A DNA stretch of 42,379 bases. Source: an uncultured Methylomonas sp. Its GTDB lineage: Bacteria; Pseudomonadota; Gammaproteobacteria; Methylococcales; Methylomonadaceae. The notes under the pieces are model-generated. The model was not told where the DNA came from. It saw nothing but the letters and a program-made list of their open reading frames with translations, and did no database searches. The stretch is taken from positions 1 to 42,379 of the forward strand of contig CAKZJE010000072.1 of assembly GCA_936941155.1 (NCBI GenBank). The letters run 5' to 3'. The translations under genes were made by a program, and so were the position numbers. Shown piece after piece: positions 1 through 8,579 of this stretch (positions are counted from its first letter, which is position 1; every line of letters begins with the position of its first letter).

Positions 1-1440
1 TTAAAAAAGGGCGGACGCTTAGGTTATATCTCCTCATCCACGTTTTTTAGAACGAATAGCGGTGAAGCGTTGCGTGAGTTTTTAAAAGTCCGCAGCAATT
101 TATTAACACTGATTGATTTTAATGATTATCCGGTTTTTGAAGGCGTAACGACTTATCCGGCGATTTTGATACTGGAAAAACCGGAGCGGTTGCGTAAAAA
201 CGCGCCAAAATCTGAGTTTAAATTTTTGAACATTACTGCGAAAAAAGAGATAGAGCATCAGGCGGTTAAGCAGCAGTTGCAAAATGGGTTTGGGGTGATG
301 AAACAAGCCGCGCTTAAAGCGGATGCGTGGCAATTGGAAGATGAGAGTTTTTTTAACCTGCGGCAAAAAATCACGCAAGGATATAAAACGCTCAAAGAGC
401 TTTATGGCTCGCCTTTATACGGGCTTAAAACAGGCTTGAGCAAAGCCTTTGTAATTGATGCGAAACAATACAGATTATTAAAGCAAGATGACCCGACCGG
501 TGAAATTTTAAAGCCGTTTTTAGAAGGGAAAGATTTAAAACGCTGGAGAGCAGAAAGTAGGAGTTTGTATTTAATTTTATTCCCTAAAGGTTGGACGCAT
601 GAACAATTGGGTTATAAAGTAGAAGATGATAATTTTGCCGAATTAACAGAAAACGATGCTTGGAGTTATTTGCAAAGCAAGTGTCCCAACATTGCGGAGC
701 ATTTGAAACCCTACGAAATAAAAGGACGTAAACGCACTGATAAAGGCTATTTTTGGTGGGAAATGAGGTCTTGTGCTTATTATAAAAAATTTGAAAAACC
801 AAAGATTATTTACAATAGATTTATGCCTCATACCTTATTTTGGCTTGATGATATGTGTAATTACCATAATGATGCTTTATATTTTATTCCAGCAGTTGGC
901 TATTACGAGTTAGGTCTTCTAAATAGCAAATTGTATTGGTATCTTTTAACAGCTAATGCTTTAACTATGAGAGGTGGCTTTTATCAAGTTCTTGGACATG
1001 TTTTAGAAAAAATGCCCATTCCGACATCCAATGAAGAACAACAAAAATCTATTGCTGATTTAGCCGAACAATGCCAAACACTTGCTAAAAAACGGTATGA
1101 ATTAGAGCACAAAGTTCAACGCCGTTTTTTAGAAAACTTTCGTCCTGCCAATAATAATGAATCGTTAAATACGAAACTAACTCAATGGTGGAATTTATCA
1201 TCAGTAACAGAGTTGGCAATCGAAGTTCGCAAAGCTTTTAAGCTAAAAGCATCTACAAAGCTAAATGTAGATTTTAGTAATCCGGCTATTCAAGATACTT
1301 GGGAATCTTATCTTCAAGAAAATATCAGCGAATGGCAAACGCACACGCAAAAAATTCAGAATTTGGAAAAGCAAATTGATGATTTAGTTTATGCGTTGTT
1401 TGACTTATCTGATGAAGAAAAAAAGCGGGTGAAGAGCTAA
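1..1440 (+). CDS. Type IIG-like (Eco57I/TaqI family) DNA methyltransferase, 5'-truncated by the window edge
   Basis: The reading frame is open from base 1, so the start lies outside the window; a TTG at base 70 is only an internal codon. The visible 479 residues begin with the end of an N6-adenine methylase domain: a KGGRLGYISSS stretch, then FEGVTTYPAILIL, both typical of Eco57I-type methylases. They continue into a TaqI-like C-terminal target-recognition region (YGLKTG, then KPFLEGKDLKRW, a YNRFMPHT stretch and MPIP). The tail is rich in charged helices. By family knowledge the protein methylates adenine in a specific DNA target and often carries its own nuclease at the N-terminus, which is not visible here. 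A small nuclease-like gene follows 142 bp downstream on the same strand, so the two may form one restriction-modification unit. The family call is solid. Whether it is a full type IIG enzyme, a stand-alone methylase or a phage-defence methylase cannot be decided. Confidence 0.85.
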   Translation, partial: LKKGGRLGYISSSTFFRTNSGEALREFLKVRSNLLTLIDFNDYPVFEGVTTYPAILILEKPERLRKNAPKSEFKFLNITAKKEIEHQAVKQQLQNGFGVMKQAALKADAWQLEDESFFNLRQKITQGYKTLKELYGSPLYGLKTGLSKAFVIDAKQYRLLKQDDPTGEILKPFLEGKDLKRWRAESRSLYLILFPKGWTHEQLGYKVEDDNFAELTENDAWSYLQSKCPNIAEHLKPYEIKGRKRTDKGYFWWEMRSCAYYKKFEKPKIIYNRFMPHTLFWLDDMCNYHNDALYFIPAVGYYELGLLNSKLYWYLLTANALTMRGGFYQVLGHVLEKMPIPTSNEEQQKSIADLAEQCQTLAKKRYELEHKVQRRFLENFRPANNNESLNTKLTQWWNLSSVTELAIEVRKAFKLKASTKLNVDFSNPAIQDTWESYLQENISEWQTHTQKIQNLEKQIDDLVYALFDLSDEEKKRVKS

Positions 1441-1524
1441 ACAGTATTAAAGCCTTCAAACTCTGCTTGATGAGCATTTACTTTGAACTCATCGGACAGC
1501 CTATAGGATTGAGAAATTCAGACG

Positions 1525-1551
1525 GTAGAGATGCAAACAATACGCCTCTAC
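1525..1551. repeat. Possible degenerate copy of the GTAGAGAC inverted repeat
   Basis: GTAGAG and CTCTAC flank a 15-base loop in the gap between the methylase and nuclease genes. The arms resemble the better copies at 12705, 18988, 20566 and 26148, but only six bases match, so this may be chance. Confidence 0.3.
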
Positions 1552-1582
1552 AAAACCTTTTTAATATCGGATTAAAAAACTT

Positions 1583-2197
1583 ATGTCATTTACGCAATTC
1601 AAAAACATTCCGCAGGTTCAGCAAAAATACGCAATCAAATATATTGAGCAAAACTTTATTCAACCGCTTAGCTTTGAATTATCAGCTTATTTTTTAACCG
1701 AGTTTGAATTCAATTTAGCCAATTTAGATGTATTTGCCTCAGAAGCCGCACGTTGTGAAATTATTATTTTCCCCGTACTGCGCGAAGTTTATAAATACTA
1801 TGCAGAACAATTTGCACTGTGGGTGCAGAAACCCATCAGTTTTGATGCGCAATTATCAGGCGTACCTGATTACGTTATTTCAAAAAAATCAGCGTTTGGA
1901 AAACTGTACTTAGAAATGCCTCTAGTCGCAGTCGTTGAGGCAAAAAAGAATGATTTTGAGCAAGGCTGGGGACAATGTTTAGCCGAATTGGTTGCGGCAC
2001 AAAAATTAAACAACAATCCATCGCTCAGTATTTATGGAATTGTAACGGATGGAAAAACATGGGAATTTGGCTGTTTAACCAATGACCTTTTTATTAAAAA
2101 TACCAAAGGTTATACGCTGGATAACCTCGCCGAATTATTAGGTAGTTTGAATTTTATCTTTCAAAAAATACATGCTGTTCTTGTTTCTGGAACATAA
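1583..2197 (+). CDS. Small PD-(D/E)XK-type nuclease-like protein
   Basis: This is a 204-residue cytoplasmic protein with no signal peptide or membrane segment. The sequence GVPDYVIS, followed about 25 residues later by VAVVEAKKNDFEQGWGQC, fits the D...ExK active-site layout of the PD-(D/E)XK fold; the PD aspartate and the EAK pair are the likely metal ligands. The GWGQCLAELVAAQ helix and the following YGIVTDGKTWEFG strands resemble HsdR N-terminal-like proteins found in many cyanobacteria and sulfur-oxidising bacteria (family recall, not searched). It sits behind a DNA methylase, which suggests a restriction or defence role, but DNA cleavage is inferred. The ATG at 1583 has no convincing ribosome binding site. 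The 3' end is odd: the stop codon and the last few codons lie inside a relic of an xre gene tail, so the native C-terminus may have been replaced. Confidence 0.7.
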   Translation: MSFTQFKNIPQVQQKYAIKYIEQNFIQPLSFELSAYFLTEFEFNLANLDVFASEAARCEIIIFPVLREVYKYYAEQFALWVQKPISFDAQLSGVPDYVISKKSAFGKLYLEMPLVAVVEAKKNDFEQGWGQCLAELVAAQKLNNNPSLSIYGIVTDGKTWEFGCLTNDLFIKNTKGYTLDNLAELLGSLNFIFQKIHAVLVSGT

Positions 2198-2270
2198 AAA
2201 CCGAACTACTGACACACAAATTACCAAGTTAGAAAAAATTATTGCGTTGATGGAAAATCAAGCTGCATAA
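2187..2270 (+). pseudogene. Relic of the 3' end of a second xre regulator gene
   Basis: Read in the frame ending at TAA 2268-2270, this stretch gives LEHKN, then a disturbed segment, then QITKLEKIIALMENQAA and a stop. The intact xre gene at 40530-40937 ends MLEHKNELLAQKDSQ followed by IAKLEKIIALMENQAA. At DNA level the two tails match closely, except that the relic has one extra base and lacks about ten bases in the middle. No HTH part is present here. It overlaps the last codons of the nuclease gene, so a recombination or deletion joined the two. Confidence 0.8.
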
Positions 2271-2391
2271 TCCAACATCCGCTTTCAAATTACCGTTTTT
2301 GCTCCGTTTCGCGTTTTTTCCTCTACTCCTGTCTACAAAAAAAAGCCTTTTTGCAAACTTAATGGCATTTTTGTGTTCTATTCTTTTGATT

Positions 2392-2432
2392 GAAAATTTC
2401 TAAGACGACCGGTCGTATTTAAAAAATTCAGA
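2392..2432 (+). repeat. ACGACCGGTCGT palindromic intergenic element, copy 1
   Basis: The perfect 12-bp palindrome lies at 2405-2416, flanked by A/T-rich arms (GAAAATTTCTAAG on the left, ATTTAAAAAATTCAGA on the right). The right flank ends in TTCAGA, as in the other copies, which gives the element an orientation. The right arm is more diverged than in copies 2, 3 and 5. Confidence 0.8.
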
Positions 2433-2469
2433 CTATAGTGAACCCAAAACTTAAGGTATAAAAAATCCT

Positions 2470-2525
2470 TTGTGCTGAGTTTCTCAAACCATGACCGGCT
2501 CAAGCCCGTCGACAAGCTCAGGAAG
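2470..2525. repeat. REP-like hairpin with a GTCGACAAGCTCAGG arm
   Basis: The left arm TGTGCTGAGTTTCTCAA and the right arm GTCGACAAGCTCAGGA are imperfect reverse complements about 20 bases apart. Sequences containing TTCGACAAGCTCAG recur as intergenic repeats in many proteobacteria (general knowledge). Only one copy is visible here. Confidence 0.5.
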
Positions 2526-2618
2526 AAAGGTTAAAGGTTTTGCGTAACACCAGTAAGTTCGATAAACTTTTAGAAAAAACAGTTTGCCGCCTCTACATTT
2601 TTATACAAAGGATTACTA

Positions 2619-3128
2619 ATGAAACGATTTACTTCAATCTTCCCGCTGTTTTTATTAACGTTGGCAAGTTTTACTACGCAGGCACAAAATTGCGATGCCA
2701 GCCTAAAATCTGACACTGTTAATAGTCGTTACATTGCAAATACTGATGGTACGGTGACGGATAAACAAACAGAATTGACATGGATGCGTTGCGCATTAGG
2801 ACAAACATGGGATGGTAGCGGTTGTGTGGGTTTACCGAAAGCCTATGCTTGGAAAAAAGCTGAAAATATGGCTGAGGCAACCACATTTGCAGGAAAAAAT
2901 GATTGGCGCATCCCAGAGCAAGAGGAATTGCAATCGTTGTTTGAAAATCGTTGTTATCGCCCTTTTATCAATTTAGTGGCTTTCCCAAATCCTGCTGATA
3001 TTTGGTTTTGGACAGACACGGCAAACCCTAGCAATATGGGCAGTGCATGGATTGTGAATTTCTTTTATGAATACCATGCGTTTGGAAATAAAAACGATGC
3101 TTATGCGGTGCGTTTGGTGCGCGATTAA
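2619..3128 (+). CDS. Secreted DUF1566 (Lcl C-terminal-like) domain protein
   Basis: A Sec signal peptide is clear: MKRF, a hydrophobic core PLFLLTLASF, and a probable cut after TTQAQ near residue 23. The mature 146-residue part is one DUF1566 domain. It starts with DGTVTDKQTELTWMRCALGQ, has WDGSGCVG, then NDWRIPEQEELQSLFENRC, and ends YAVRLVRD, the usual ending of this family. DUF1566 domains are C-type-lectin-like and common in secreted proteins of methanotrophs and sulfur bacteria; their ligands are mostly unknown. AAAGGATT stands 5-12 bases before the ATG and supports this start. The protein is probably periplasmic or exported, and the cysteines (CALGQ, GSGC, NRC) may form disulfides. It is transcribed alone; the next gene runs on the other strand. 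Confidence 0.85.
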   Translation: MKRFTSIFPLFLLTLASFTTQAQNCDASLKSDTVNSRYIANTDGTVTDKQTELTWMRCALGQTWDGSGCVGLPKAYAWKKAENMAEATTFAGKNDWRIPEQEELQSLFENRCYRPFINLVAFPNPADIWFWTDTANPSNMGSAWIVNFFYEYHAFGNKNDAYAVRLVRD

Positions 3129-3142
3129 TTAAGCGAAAAATA

Positions 3143-3664
3143 TTAAAAACAGCTCATATAATCCATCATTCTTTCTTGGCATTCAAAAAACACATTGGGA
3201 TAAACACTGCGAATAAAAACTTTTAATCCGTATTCCAAAAAAACAGTGAGCGTTATTAAGCGGGCATAAGCTGCCCAGATTTTTTTTGAAGTATTTGCAC
3301 TGCTACGCCATACCGCGATTGTCCAAAAAATACTTGGAAGAAAAAACATAAAATGCAAATCATCCCAGCTAGAAACACTGATTTCTGCGGCTTTAGCTTG
3401 ATAATCGGTGATGAAAATCCCTATATTTAGCACGATAAAAAAAGGCCAAAACACGCGCGATAAATTTAATTGTCCAGCCCATGCGTGCAGAAAGTAATAA
3501 TATAAATACAGAGAATCCCCGATAGGTCTTTCTTCAAATATTTCATCTGGATAGGGTGCACTGATAAATAGTGCGGCGAATAAAACCAGCAAGATTGCTA
3601 AAAGCTCAAAAGGACTGCCAAAGCTGGTGTAGGCAAAAAATAACGGCAAAGAATAAATAAACAT
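3143..3664 (-). CDS. Unrecognised integral membrane protein
   Basis: This 173-residue protein has about four hydrophobic segments: near residues 1-17, 20-36, 66-86 and 104-120, with a weaker one near 135-150. The loop after the second segment is acidic (PYPDEIFEERP). There is no signal-peptide cleavage site and no recognised catalytic motif. Cysteines are clustered at the C-terminus (FECQERMMDYMSCF). The gene starts with ATG just downstream of the ilvC terminator and is therefore a separate transcription unit. It converges on the DUF1566 gene with only 14 bp between the stops. I do not recognise the family; being a real gene rests on its length, coherent membrane topology and lack of a competing frame. 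Confidence 0.6.
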   Translation of the reverse strand: MFIYSLPLFFAYTSFGSPFELLAILLVLFAALFISAPYPDEIFEERPIGDSLYLYYYFLHAWAGQLNLSRVFWPFFIVLNIGIFITDYQAKAAEISVSSWDDLHFMFFLPSIFWTIAVWRSSANTSKKIWAAYARLITLTVFLEYGLKVFIRSVYPNVFFECQERMMDYMSCF

Positions 3665-3689
3665 AATGAGCTCTGGTTACCTCTCAGGC

Positions 3690-3720
3690 AAAAAAAAGCC
3701 CGTTATAACACGGGCTCTTT
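3690..3720 (-). terminator. Rho-independent terminator of the ilv operon
   Basis: Read on the minus strand: AGCCCG, loop TGTTATAA, CGGGCT, then seven or more T. It begins 13-17 bases after the ilvC stop codon. The run of A before the stem in this direction could also let it work weakly the other way. Confidence 0.85.
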
Positions 3721-3732
3721 AAACGTAATAGT

Positions 3733-4761
<1,029 letters not shown>

Positions 4762-4876
4762 TTACATTTAAGTTGTGAGTTTTTTTAAATCGGGAGTAAT
4801 TTTTCTATAAAGGATTTCAATGACTGTTTCAAGAATTTTTATTATAGAAACATCCTCAGATAGAAGTTATAGAGTT

Positions 4877-5383
4877 TTAATGACTAAGTTGGTGAACATT
4901 AGCAGTTTCTTTAGCGTGGATTTTACTATCAACCAGATTTTTTATATCCTGCAAAACTTTTAAATTATCCAGCTTTGAAATTTCATTATAAATGGCAGGA
5001 TGAGTAGATTGAATTATTTCGTCAGACTGGAATTGCAAAATATGAATTTGCTTAACACCTAATCCGTCAATAATGACATTACGCATAAACGGAGTATTTT
5101 CTTTAACTAACTTTTTTAATTCGCCATAAAAAGAATCTTCTTTATTTAAAATAATGACACGAGAAAGCGTTAAAAAATCATCTTCTTCTAAAAACTTTTC
5201 CAGTTTATCCGCCATTATATCAATCGCCGCACGTTGTCTTTTAGGTAGCCAATCCGCACAAACAACAACATCCCACTCATGACGATTTGCCGCTAATTCA
5301 ACAAACGCTAATAACGAGAATTTTCCGTTTTCCTTTTCTAATTCTTCGCAAGCTTGTTGTATTTTTTTTAAAAATGCGTTCAT
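4877..5383 (-). CDS. Unknown cytoplasmic protein paired with a HEPN gene
   Basis: This 168-residue soluble protein is rich in charged residues. The N-terminal half has long helices (FLKKIQQACEELEKE), then NRHEWDVVVCADWLPKRQRAAIDIMADKL, a helix LEKFLEEDDF, and a beta-like VIILNK. No nucleotidyltransferase signature (GSxxxGxxxxSDxD) is present, so it is not a classical MNT antitoxin. Its ATG overlaps the stop of the HEPN gene by four bases (ATGA), and AAGGTG stands 6 bases before the ATG, so the two are translationally coupled. I do not recognise the family. The arrangement suggests it is the partner of the HEPN protein, perhaps as an antitoxin or effector, but that is inference from overlap alone. 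A 127-bp gap separates it from ilvC. Confidence 0.6.
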   Translation of the reverse strand: MNAFLKKIQQACEELEKENGKFSLLAFVELAANRHEWDVVVCADWLPKRQRAAIDIMADKLEKFLEEDDFLTLSRVIILNKEDSFYGELKKLVKENTPFMRNVIIDGLGVKQIHILQFQSDEIIQSTHPAIYNEISKLDNLKVLQDIKNLVDSKIHAKETANVHQLSH

Positions 5384-5784
5384 AAAATCACCTTCAATAA
5401 TACTTTTATCGCATTAATAAAATCATTGGCTTCTTCTTTGGTTTTGGCAGAAATTTTATAGCGTATTTCTACCGCCCATGTTGTTTGAACAAGTGTCCAT
5501 TCTTGCCAATGTTTCTTTTTAATTGTGCCATAAATACTGCATAATTTAGCTAAATCCGTTAAAGAATGCGTTTGCCATTGCTTTAAATTATGCAATTTAA
5601 ACTCTGGCGAAGTTTCTGGAAAATCAGCTCGGTTTGCATCCTTGCAAAGCCTAGCCTTAAACGCTATTTCCAAACAATATCCGCATAAGTAAATCGCACT
5701 ATCAACGCGTTGACCTTTGATTAACCATTCCGCATCAGCCAATCTTTCATTAGCTATTTTTTCTAGTTCGCTAATTGAAATCAT
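5380..5784 (-). CDS. HEPN domain protein
   Basis: This small helical 134-residue protein matches the HEPN fold. Helix 1 is LEKIANERLADAEWLI, followed by VDSAIYLCGYCLEIAFKARL, the usual A-x-Y-x-x-x-x-x-E-x-x-K-A helix. Then come LHNLKQWQTHSLTDLAKLC and a C-terminal EIRYKISAKTKEEANDFI helix typical of PF05168. The catalytic Rx4-6H motif of HEPN ribonucleases is not evident (R52 and H65 are 12 residues apart), so RNase activity is doubtful. The gene begins 12 bases after ilvH stops and overlaps the next gene by four bases, placing a HEPN cassette inside the branched-chain amino acid operon. HEPN proteins usually act with a partner in toxin-antitoxin or defence systems. No strong ribosome binding site was seen. 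Confidence 0.75.
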   Translation of the reverse strand: MISISELEKIANERLADAEWLIKGQRVDSAIYLCGYCLEIAFKARLCKDANRADFPETSPEFKLHNLKQWQTHSLTDLAKLCSIYGTIKKKHWQEWTLVQTTWAVEIRYKISAKTKEEANDFINAIKVLLKVIL

Positions 5785-5796
5785 CGTTTGTGAAAA

Positions 5797-6291
5797 TTAC
5801 AAATGTAAGCCCTTTTCACCGCGCGAAATGCCTGTTGTGCCAGAGCGCACCACTTCAATAATATTGTCTTTATCAATCGCTGCAACAAACGCATCCAATT
5901 TATCAGAAGGGCCTGTCATTTCAACGACATAACTGTTGGCAGTGACATCAATAATGCTGCCGCGAAAAATATCGGTGGTGCGTTTGATTTCTTCGCGGGT
6001 TTCCAAGGTGGTTTTGAGCTTAACCAGCATTAATTCACGCTCAACATGCGGTGTTTCGACTAAATCTATCAGTTTGACGACATCAATCAATTTGTTTAAT
6101 TGTTTGGTAATTTGCTCAATAATTTCGTCATTGCCGCGTGTTACCAAGGTCATTCGCGATAAACTTGGGTCTTCAGTAGGGGCAACAGTCAACGATTCAA
6201 TATTGTAGCCGCGTGCTGAAAATAATCCTGCTACTCGTGATAACGCGCCAGCCTCATTTTCAATCAAAATCGAAATAATATGTCTCATCAT
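5797..6291 (-). CDS. ilvH: Acetolactate synthase small (regulatory) subunit
   Basis: This is the regulatory partner of IlvI, conferring valine feedback inhibition and full activity on the synthase. Its 164 residues are standard length. The N-terminal ACT domain reads [20 protein letters not shown], then [19 protein letters not shown] and SRMTLVTRG. The C-terminal half contains RELMLVKL, the [14 protein letters not shown] strand and [14 protein letters not shown]. The ATG overlaps the ilvI stop by four bases (ATGA), so the subunits are coupled. An immediately following second ATG is an alternative start with no practical difference. Downstream the HEPN cassette interrupts the usual direct ilvH-ilvC adjacency. 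Confidence 0.96.
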   Translation of the reverse strand: MMRHIISILIENEAGALSRVAGLFSARGYNIESLTVAPTEDPSLSRMTLVTRGNDEIIEQITKQLNKLIDVVKLIDLVETPHVERELMLVKLKTTLETREEIKRTTDIFRGSIIDVTANSYVVEMTGPSDKLDAFVAAIDKDNIIEVVRSGTTGISRGEKGLHL

Positions 6292-8024
6292 GCCAGCTCC
6301 CTGTCAGTTGAAGTGCCAAGGGCAACTCGTAATTTCATTTCGTGATGCGCTTTACCTGCTTCAATCATCGGATAAACGTTTTCGGTTCTGTCAGTGATAA
6401 TATCTAAAAACACGGTGCGGTCTTTCATAGCAAAGGCTTGCTCCAAAGCCGGGCGCACTTGTTCTGGTTTATCAATTTGAATCCCAACATGACCGTAAGC
6501 TTCTGCTAATTTCACAAAATCTGGAATCGTATCCATATAAGAATGCGAATAGCGGCTTTCATAGGTGAATTCTTGCCATTGTCTCACCATCCCCATGTAA
6601 CGGTTGTTCAGGTTGATGATTTTCACCGGCGTTTTATATTGCAAAGCGGTGGACAATTCCTGAATACACATTTGAATGCTCGCCTCACCTGTGACGCAAG
6701 CCACATCTAAATCGGGGAAAGCTAATTTCACACCAATTGCAGCGGGTAAACCAAAGCCCATCGTGCCTAAACCACCGGAATTAATCCAACGACGTGGTTT
6801 ATCAAAAGGATAATATTGCGCCGCAAACATTTGGTGTTGACCAACATCCGAAGTCACAATCGCATCACCTTTAGTTACTTGATAAAGCTGTTCAATCACA
6901 TATTGTGGCTTGATAATGTTGCTATCTCTGTCATATTCCAAACAGTTGACATCGCGCCATTGTTGAATTTGTTTCCACCATGCGGCTAAGGCTTTTTCGT
7001 TAGGTTTGACCGAGCTGTCTTTAATCAAATCTAACATTTCTTTAAGAACAGACTTCACTTCACCGACGATAGGAATATCAACTTTCACTGTTTTAGCAAT
7101 TGAGGCGGGGTCTATATCAATATGGATGATTTTTGCATACGGGCAAAATTCGGCTAATTTGCCTGTCACCCTGTCATCAAAGCGTGCGCCAATTGCGATA
7201 ATCACATCACTTTCGTGCATTCCCATATTCGCTTCATAAGTGCCGTGCATTCCTAACATGCCGACAAATTGTTTGTCAGTTGCAGGATAAGCTCCTAACC
7301 CCATCAACGTGAGCGTAATCGGATAACCTAAGTTTTGCGTGAGCTTAATCAGCTCTTTGCTACCTTCACCTAAAATAACACCGCCACCTGCATAAATCAT
7401 TGGGCGTTGCGCGGAAAGTAACAATTCAACCGCTTTTTTAATTTGCCCTGTATGACCTTTAACCGCAGGATTATAAGAGCGCATCGTGACTTTTTTAGGA
7501 TACTTATACGGTATCTTAATTTTAGGGTCGGTAATATCTTTTGGAATATCCACGACAACAGGGCCAGGTCTGCCAGTTGTTGCAATATGAAACGCTTTTT
7601 TGATGGTTTCCGCTAAATCAGCAACATTTTTAACCAAGAAATTATGTTTCACACAAGGGCGGGTGATGCCTATCATGTCGACTTCTTGAAAAGCGTCACT
7701 ACCGATAACAGGTGTTGAAACCTGACCGGAAATAATCACCATTGGAATAGAATCCATATAAGCCGTCGCAATACCAGTCACAGCATTAGTTGCACCAGGC
7801 CCTGAAGTGACCAACACTACGCCGGGCTTACCAGTTGCACGCGCATAAGCATCGGCTGAATGTACTGCACCCTGTTCATGTCGAACCAGAATGTGTTTGA
7901 CATCTTCCTGATGAAAAATAGCGTCATAAAGGTGTAAAACTGCGCCACCCGGATAACCAAAAAGAAATTCTACACCTTCGTCTTTAAGACATTGGACAAC
8001 GATTTGCCCGCCACTGAGTTCCAC
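6288..8024 (-). CDS. ilvI: Acetolactate synthase large (catalytic) subunit
   Basis: This ThDP- and FAD-dependent enzyme condenses pyruvate with pyruvate or 2-oxobutyrate, the committed step of branched-chain amino acid synthesis. At 578 residues it is the usual length. The N-terminal part holds [13 protein letters not shown] and the catalytic glutamate E50 in VRHEQGAVH. The middle domain has the [11 protein letters not shown] region. The ThDP-binding motif runs from VTGEASIQM to [14 protein letters not shown]; the usual GDGS is GEAS here, a substitution I recall from other proteobacterial homologues, so it is not taken as inactivation. The start is GTG, supported by GAGGG at about 8 bases, with no upstream in-frame alternative seen. 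It is first in the ilvI-ilvH-HEPN pair-ilvC run; a sigma70-like promoter lies about 110-140 bases upstream. Confidence 0.96.
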   Translation of the reverse strand: MELSGGQIVVQCLKDEGVEFLFGYPGGAVLHLYDAIFHQEDVKHILVRHEQGAVHSADAYARATGKPGVVLVTSGPGATNAVTGIATAYMDSIPMVIISGQVSTPVIGSDAFQEVDMIGITRPCVKHNFLVKNVADLAETIKKAFHIATTGRPGPVVVDIPKDITDPKIKIPYKYPKKVTMRSYNPAVKGHTGQIKKAVELLLSAQRPMIYAGGGVILGEGSKELIKLTQNLGYPITLTLMGLGAYPATDKQFVGMLGMHGTYEANMGMHESDVIIAIGARFDDRVTGKLAEFCPYAKIIHIDIDPASIAKTVKVDIPIVGEVKSVLKEMLDLIKDSSVKPNEKALAAWWKQIQQWRDVNCLEYDRDSNIIKPQYVIEQLYQVTKGDAIVTSDVGQHQMFAAQYYPFDKPRRWINSGGLGTMGFGLPAAIGVKLAFPDLDVACVTGEASIQMCIQELSTALQYKTPVKIINLNNRYMGMVRQWQEFTYESRYSHSYMDTIPDFVKLAEAYGHVGIQIDKPEQVRPALEQAFAMKDRTVFLDIITDRTENVYPMIEAGKAHHEMKLRVALGTSTDRELA

Positions 8025-8132
8025 GCTAACACCCTCTGATTAACACAATAACAATAAAAATTTACTCGCTTAATCATTTGTCCTTAAAACGAATAAAATC
8101 CATTCAGTCATATATTTTATAGTAAGCCGGCT

Positions 8133-8161
8133 AAAATACTGTTTTTAGAATTTTACGTCAA
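8133..8161 (-). promoter_or_regulatory. Candidate sigma70 promoter of ilvI
   Basis: On the minus strand: -35 TTGACG (8161-8156), 17-base spacer, -10 TATTTT (8138-8133). Transcription would start near 8126, giving a leader of about 100 bases before the ilvI GTG. A second possible -10, TATAAA, lies just downstream. Confidence 0.45.
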
Positions 8162-8367
8162 GCAATATCCGACCATTTTGCCTTGCTTCTTAATAATCCG
8201 TTGGCTTAGCGTTCTTTTCGGTCAAGATATGGGAATTTCTGAATTTAGTATCTGAACAAAATTTTTAAGGTCTGTGTAGGTTCTGACTTATCCGAATAAC
8301 CGATGTTACACACTTCACATAGAAAATACTAAGCGTAGCTACGAAAGCGATTTCGAGGAAGTTAAGC

Positions 8368-8415
8368 AAAAAATTTTTAAGACGACCGGTCGTTTTGTAA
8401 ATTTCAGAAGATTCT
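8368..8415 (+). repeat. ACGACCGGTCGT palindromic intergenic element, copy 2
   Basis: The perfect palindrome lies at 8382-8393. The left arm is AAAAAATTTTTAAG; the right side reads TTTGTAAATTTCAGAAGATTC. It shares the asymmetric CAGA..ATTC end with copies 3, 4 and 5. Confidence 0.85.
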
Positions 8416-8525
8416 AGCGACAATACTTACTTGATTGGAATTGGTTAATAAACCCCATACTGAATTCTGCGAGAGTTTTCAGCGTGATACTGAAGAGGCA
8501 GTTAAAACTGCGTAAATTTGAATTG

Positions 8526-8572
8526 CTTAACCATCCACATATTTAAAATCTATGCGAATGGTTAAGTTTTTT
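8526..8572. terminator. Hairpin after rfbD, possibly a terminator
   Basis: CTTAACCATCCACATA and TATGCGAATGGTTAAG form a long stem with two internal mismatches, followed on the plus strand by six T. It starts 14 bases beyond the rfbD stop, but the T-run favours plus-strand transcripts; for the rfb operon the T-tract is poor. A bidirectional role is possible. Confidence 0.45.
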
Positions 8573-8579
8573 GATAATG

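Larger units (their letters stand above)
2271..2618. other. 348-bp intergenic region with two repeat elements
   Basis: No credible gene is seen. It holds one copy of the ACGACCGGTCGT element (2392-2432) and a REP-like hairpin (2470-2525). The end of the region should hold the promoter of the DUF1566 gene, but no clear -35/-10 pair was recognised. The ribosome binding site AAAGGA lies shortly before 2619. Confidence 0.6.
8025..8579. other. 555-bp intergenic region between ilvI and rfbD
   Basis: No convincing gene of normal size is seen. The ilvI end holds a promoter candidate (8133-8161) and, on the minus strand at 8111-8070, a 13-codon open frame MTEWILFVLRTND that could be a leader peptide. 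The middle holds copy 2 of the ACGACCGGTCGT element. The rfbD end holds a long hairpin (8526-8566). The remaining sequence, about 8165-8365 and 8416-8525, shows nothing I can name. Confidence 0.5.

Noticed and set aside
1467-1697. 76-residue open frame after the methylase
   Set aside because: It overlaps the nuclease gene in another frame, has no ribosome binding site, and its sequence shows no domain-like pattern.
6700-6724. GEAS instead of GDGS in the IlvI ThDP motif as a sign of inactivation
   Set aside because: The substitution is known to me from other proteobacterial acetolactate synthases and the rest of the motif is intact.
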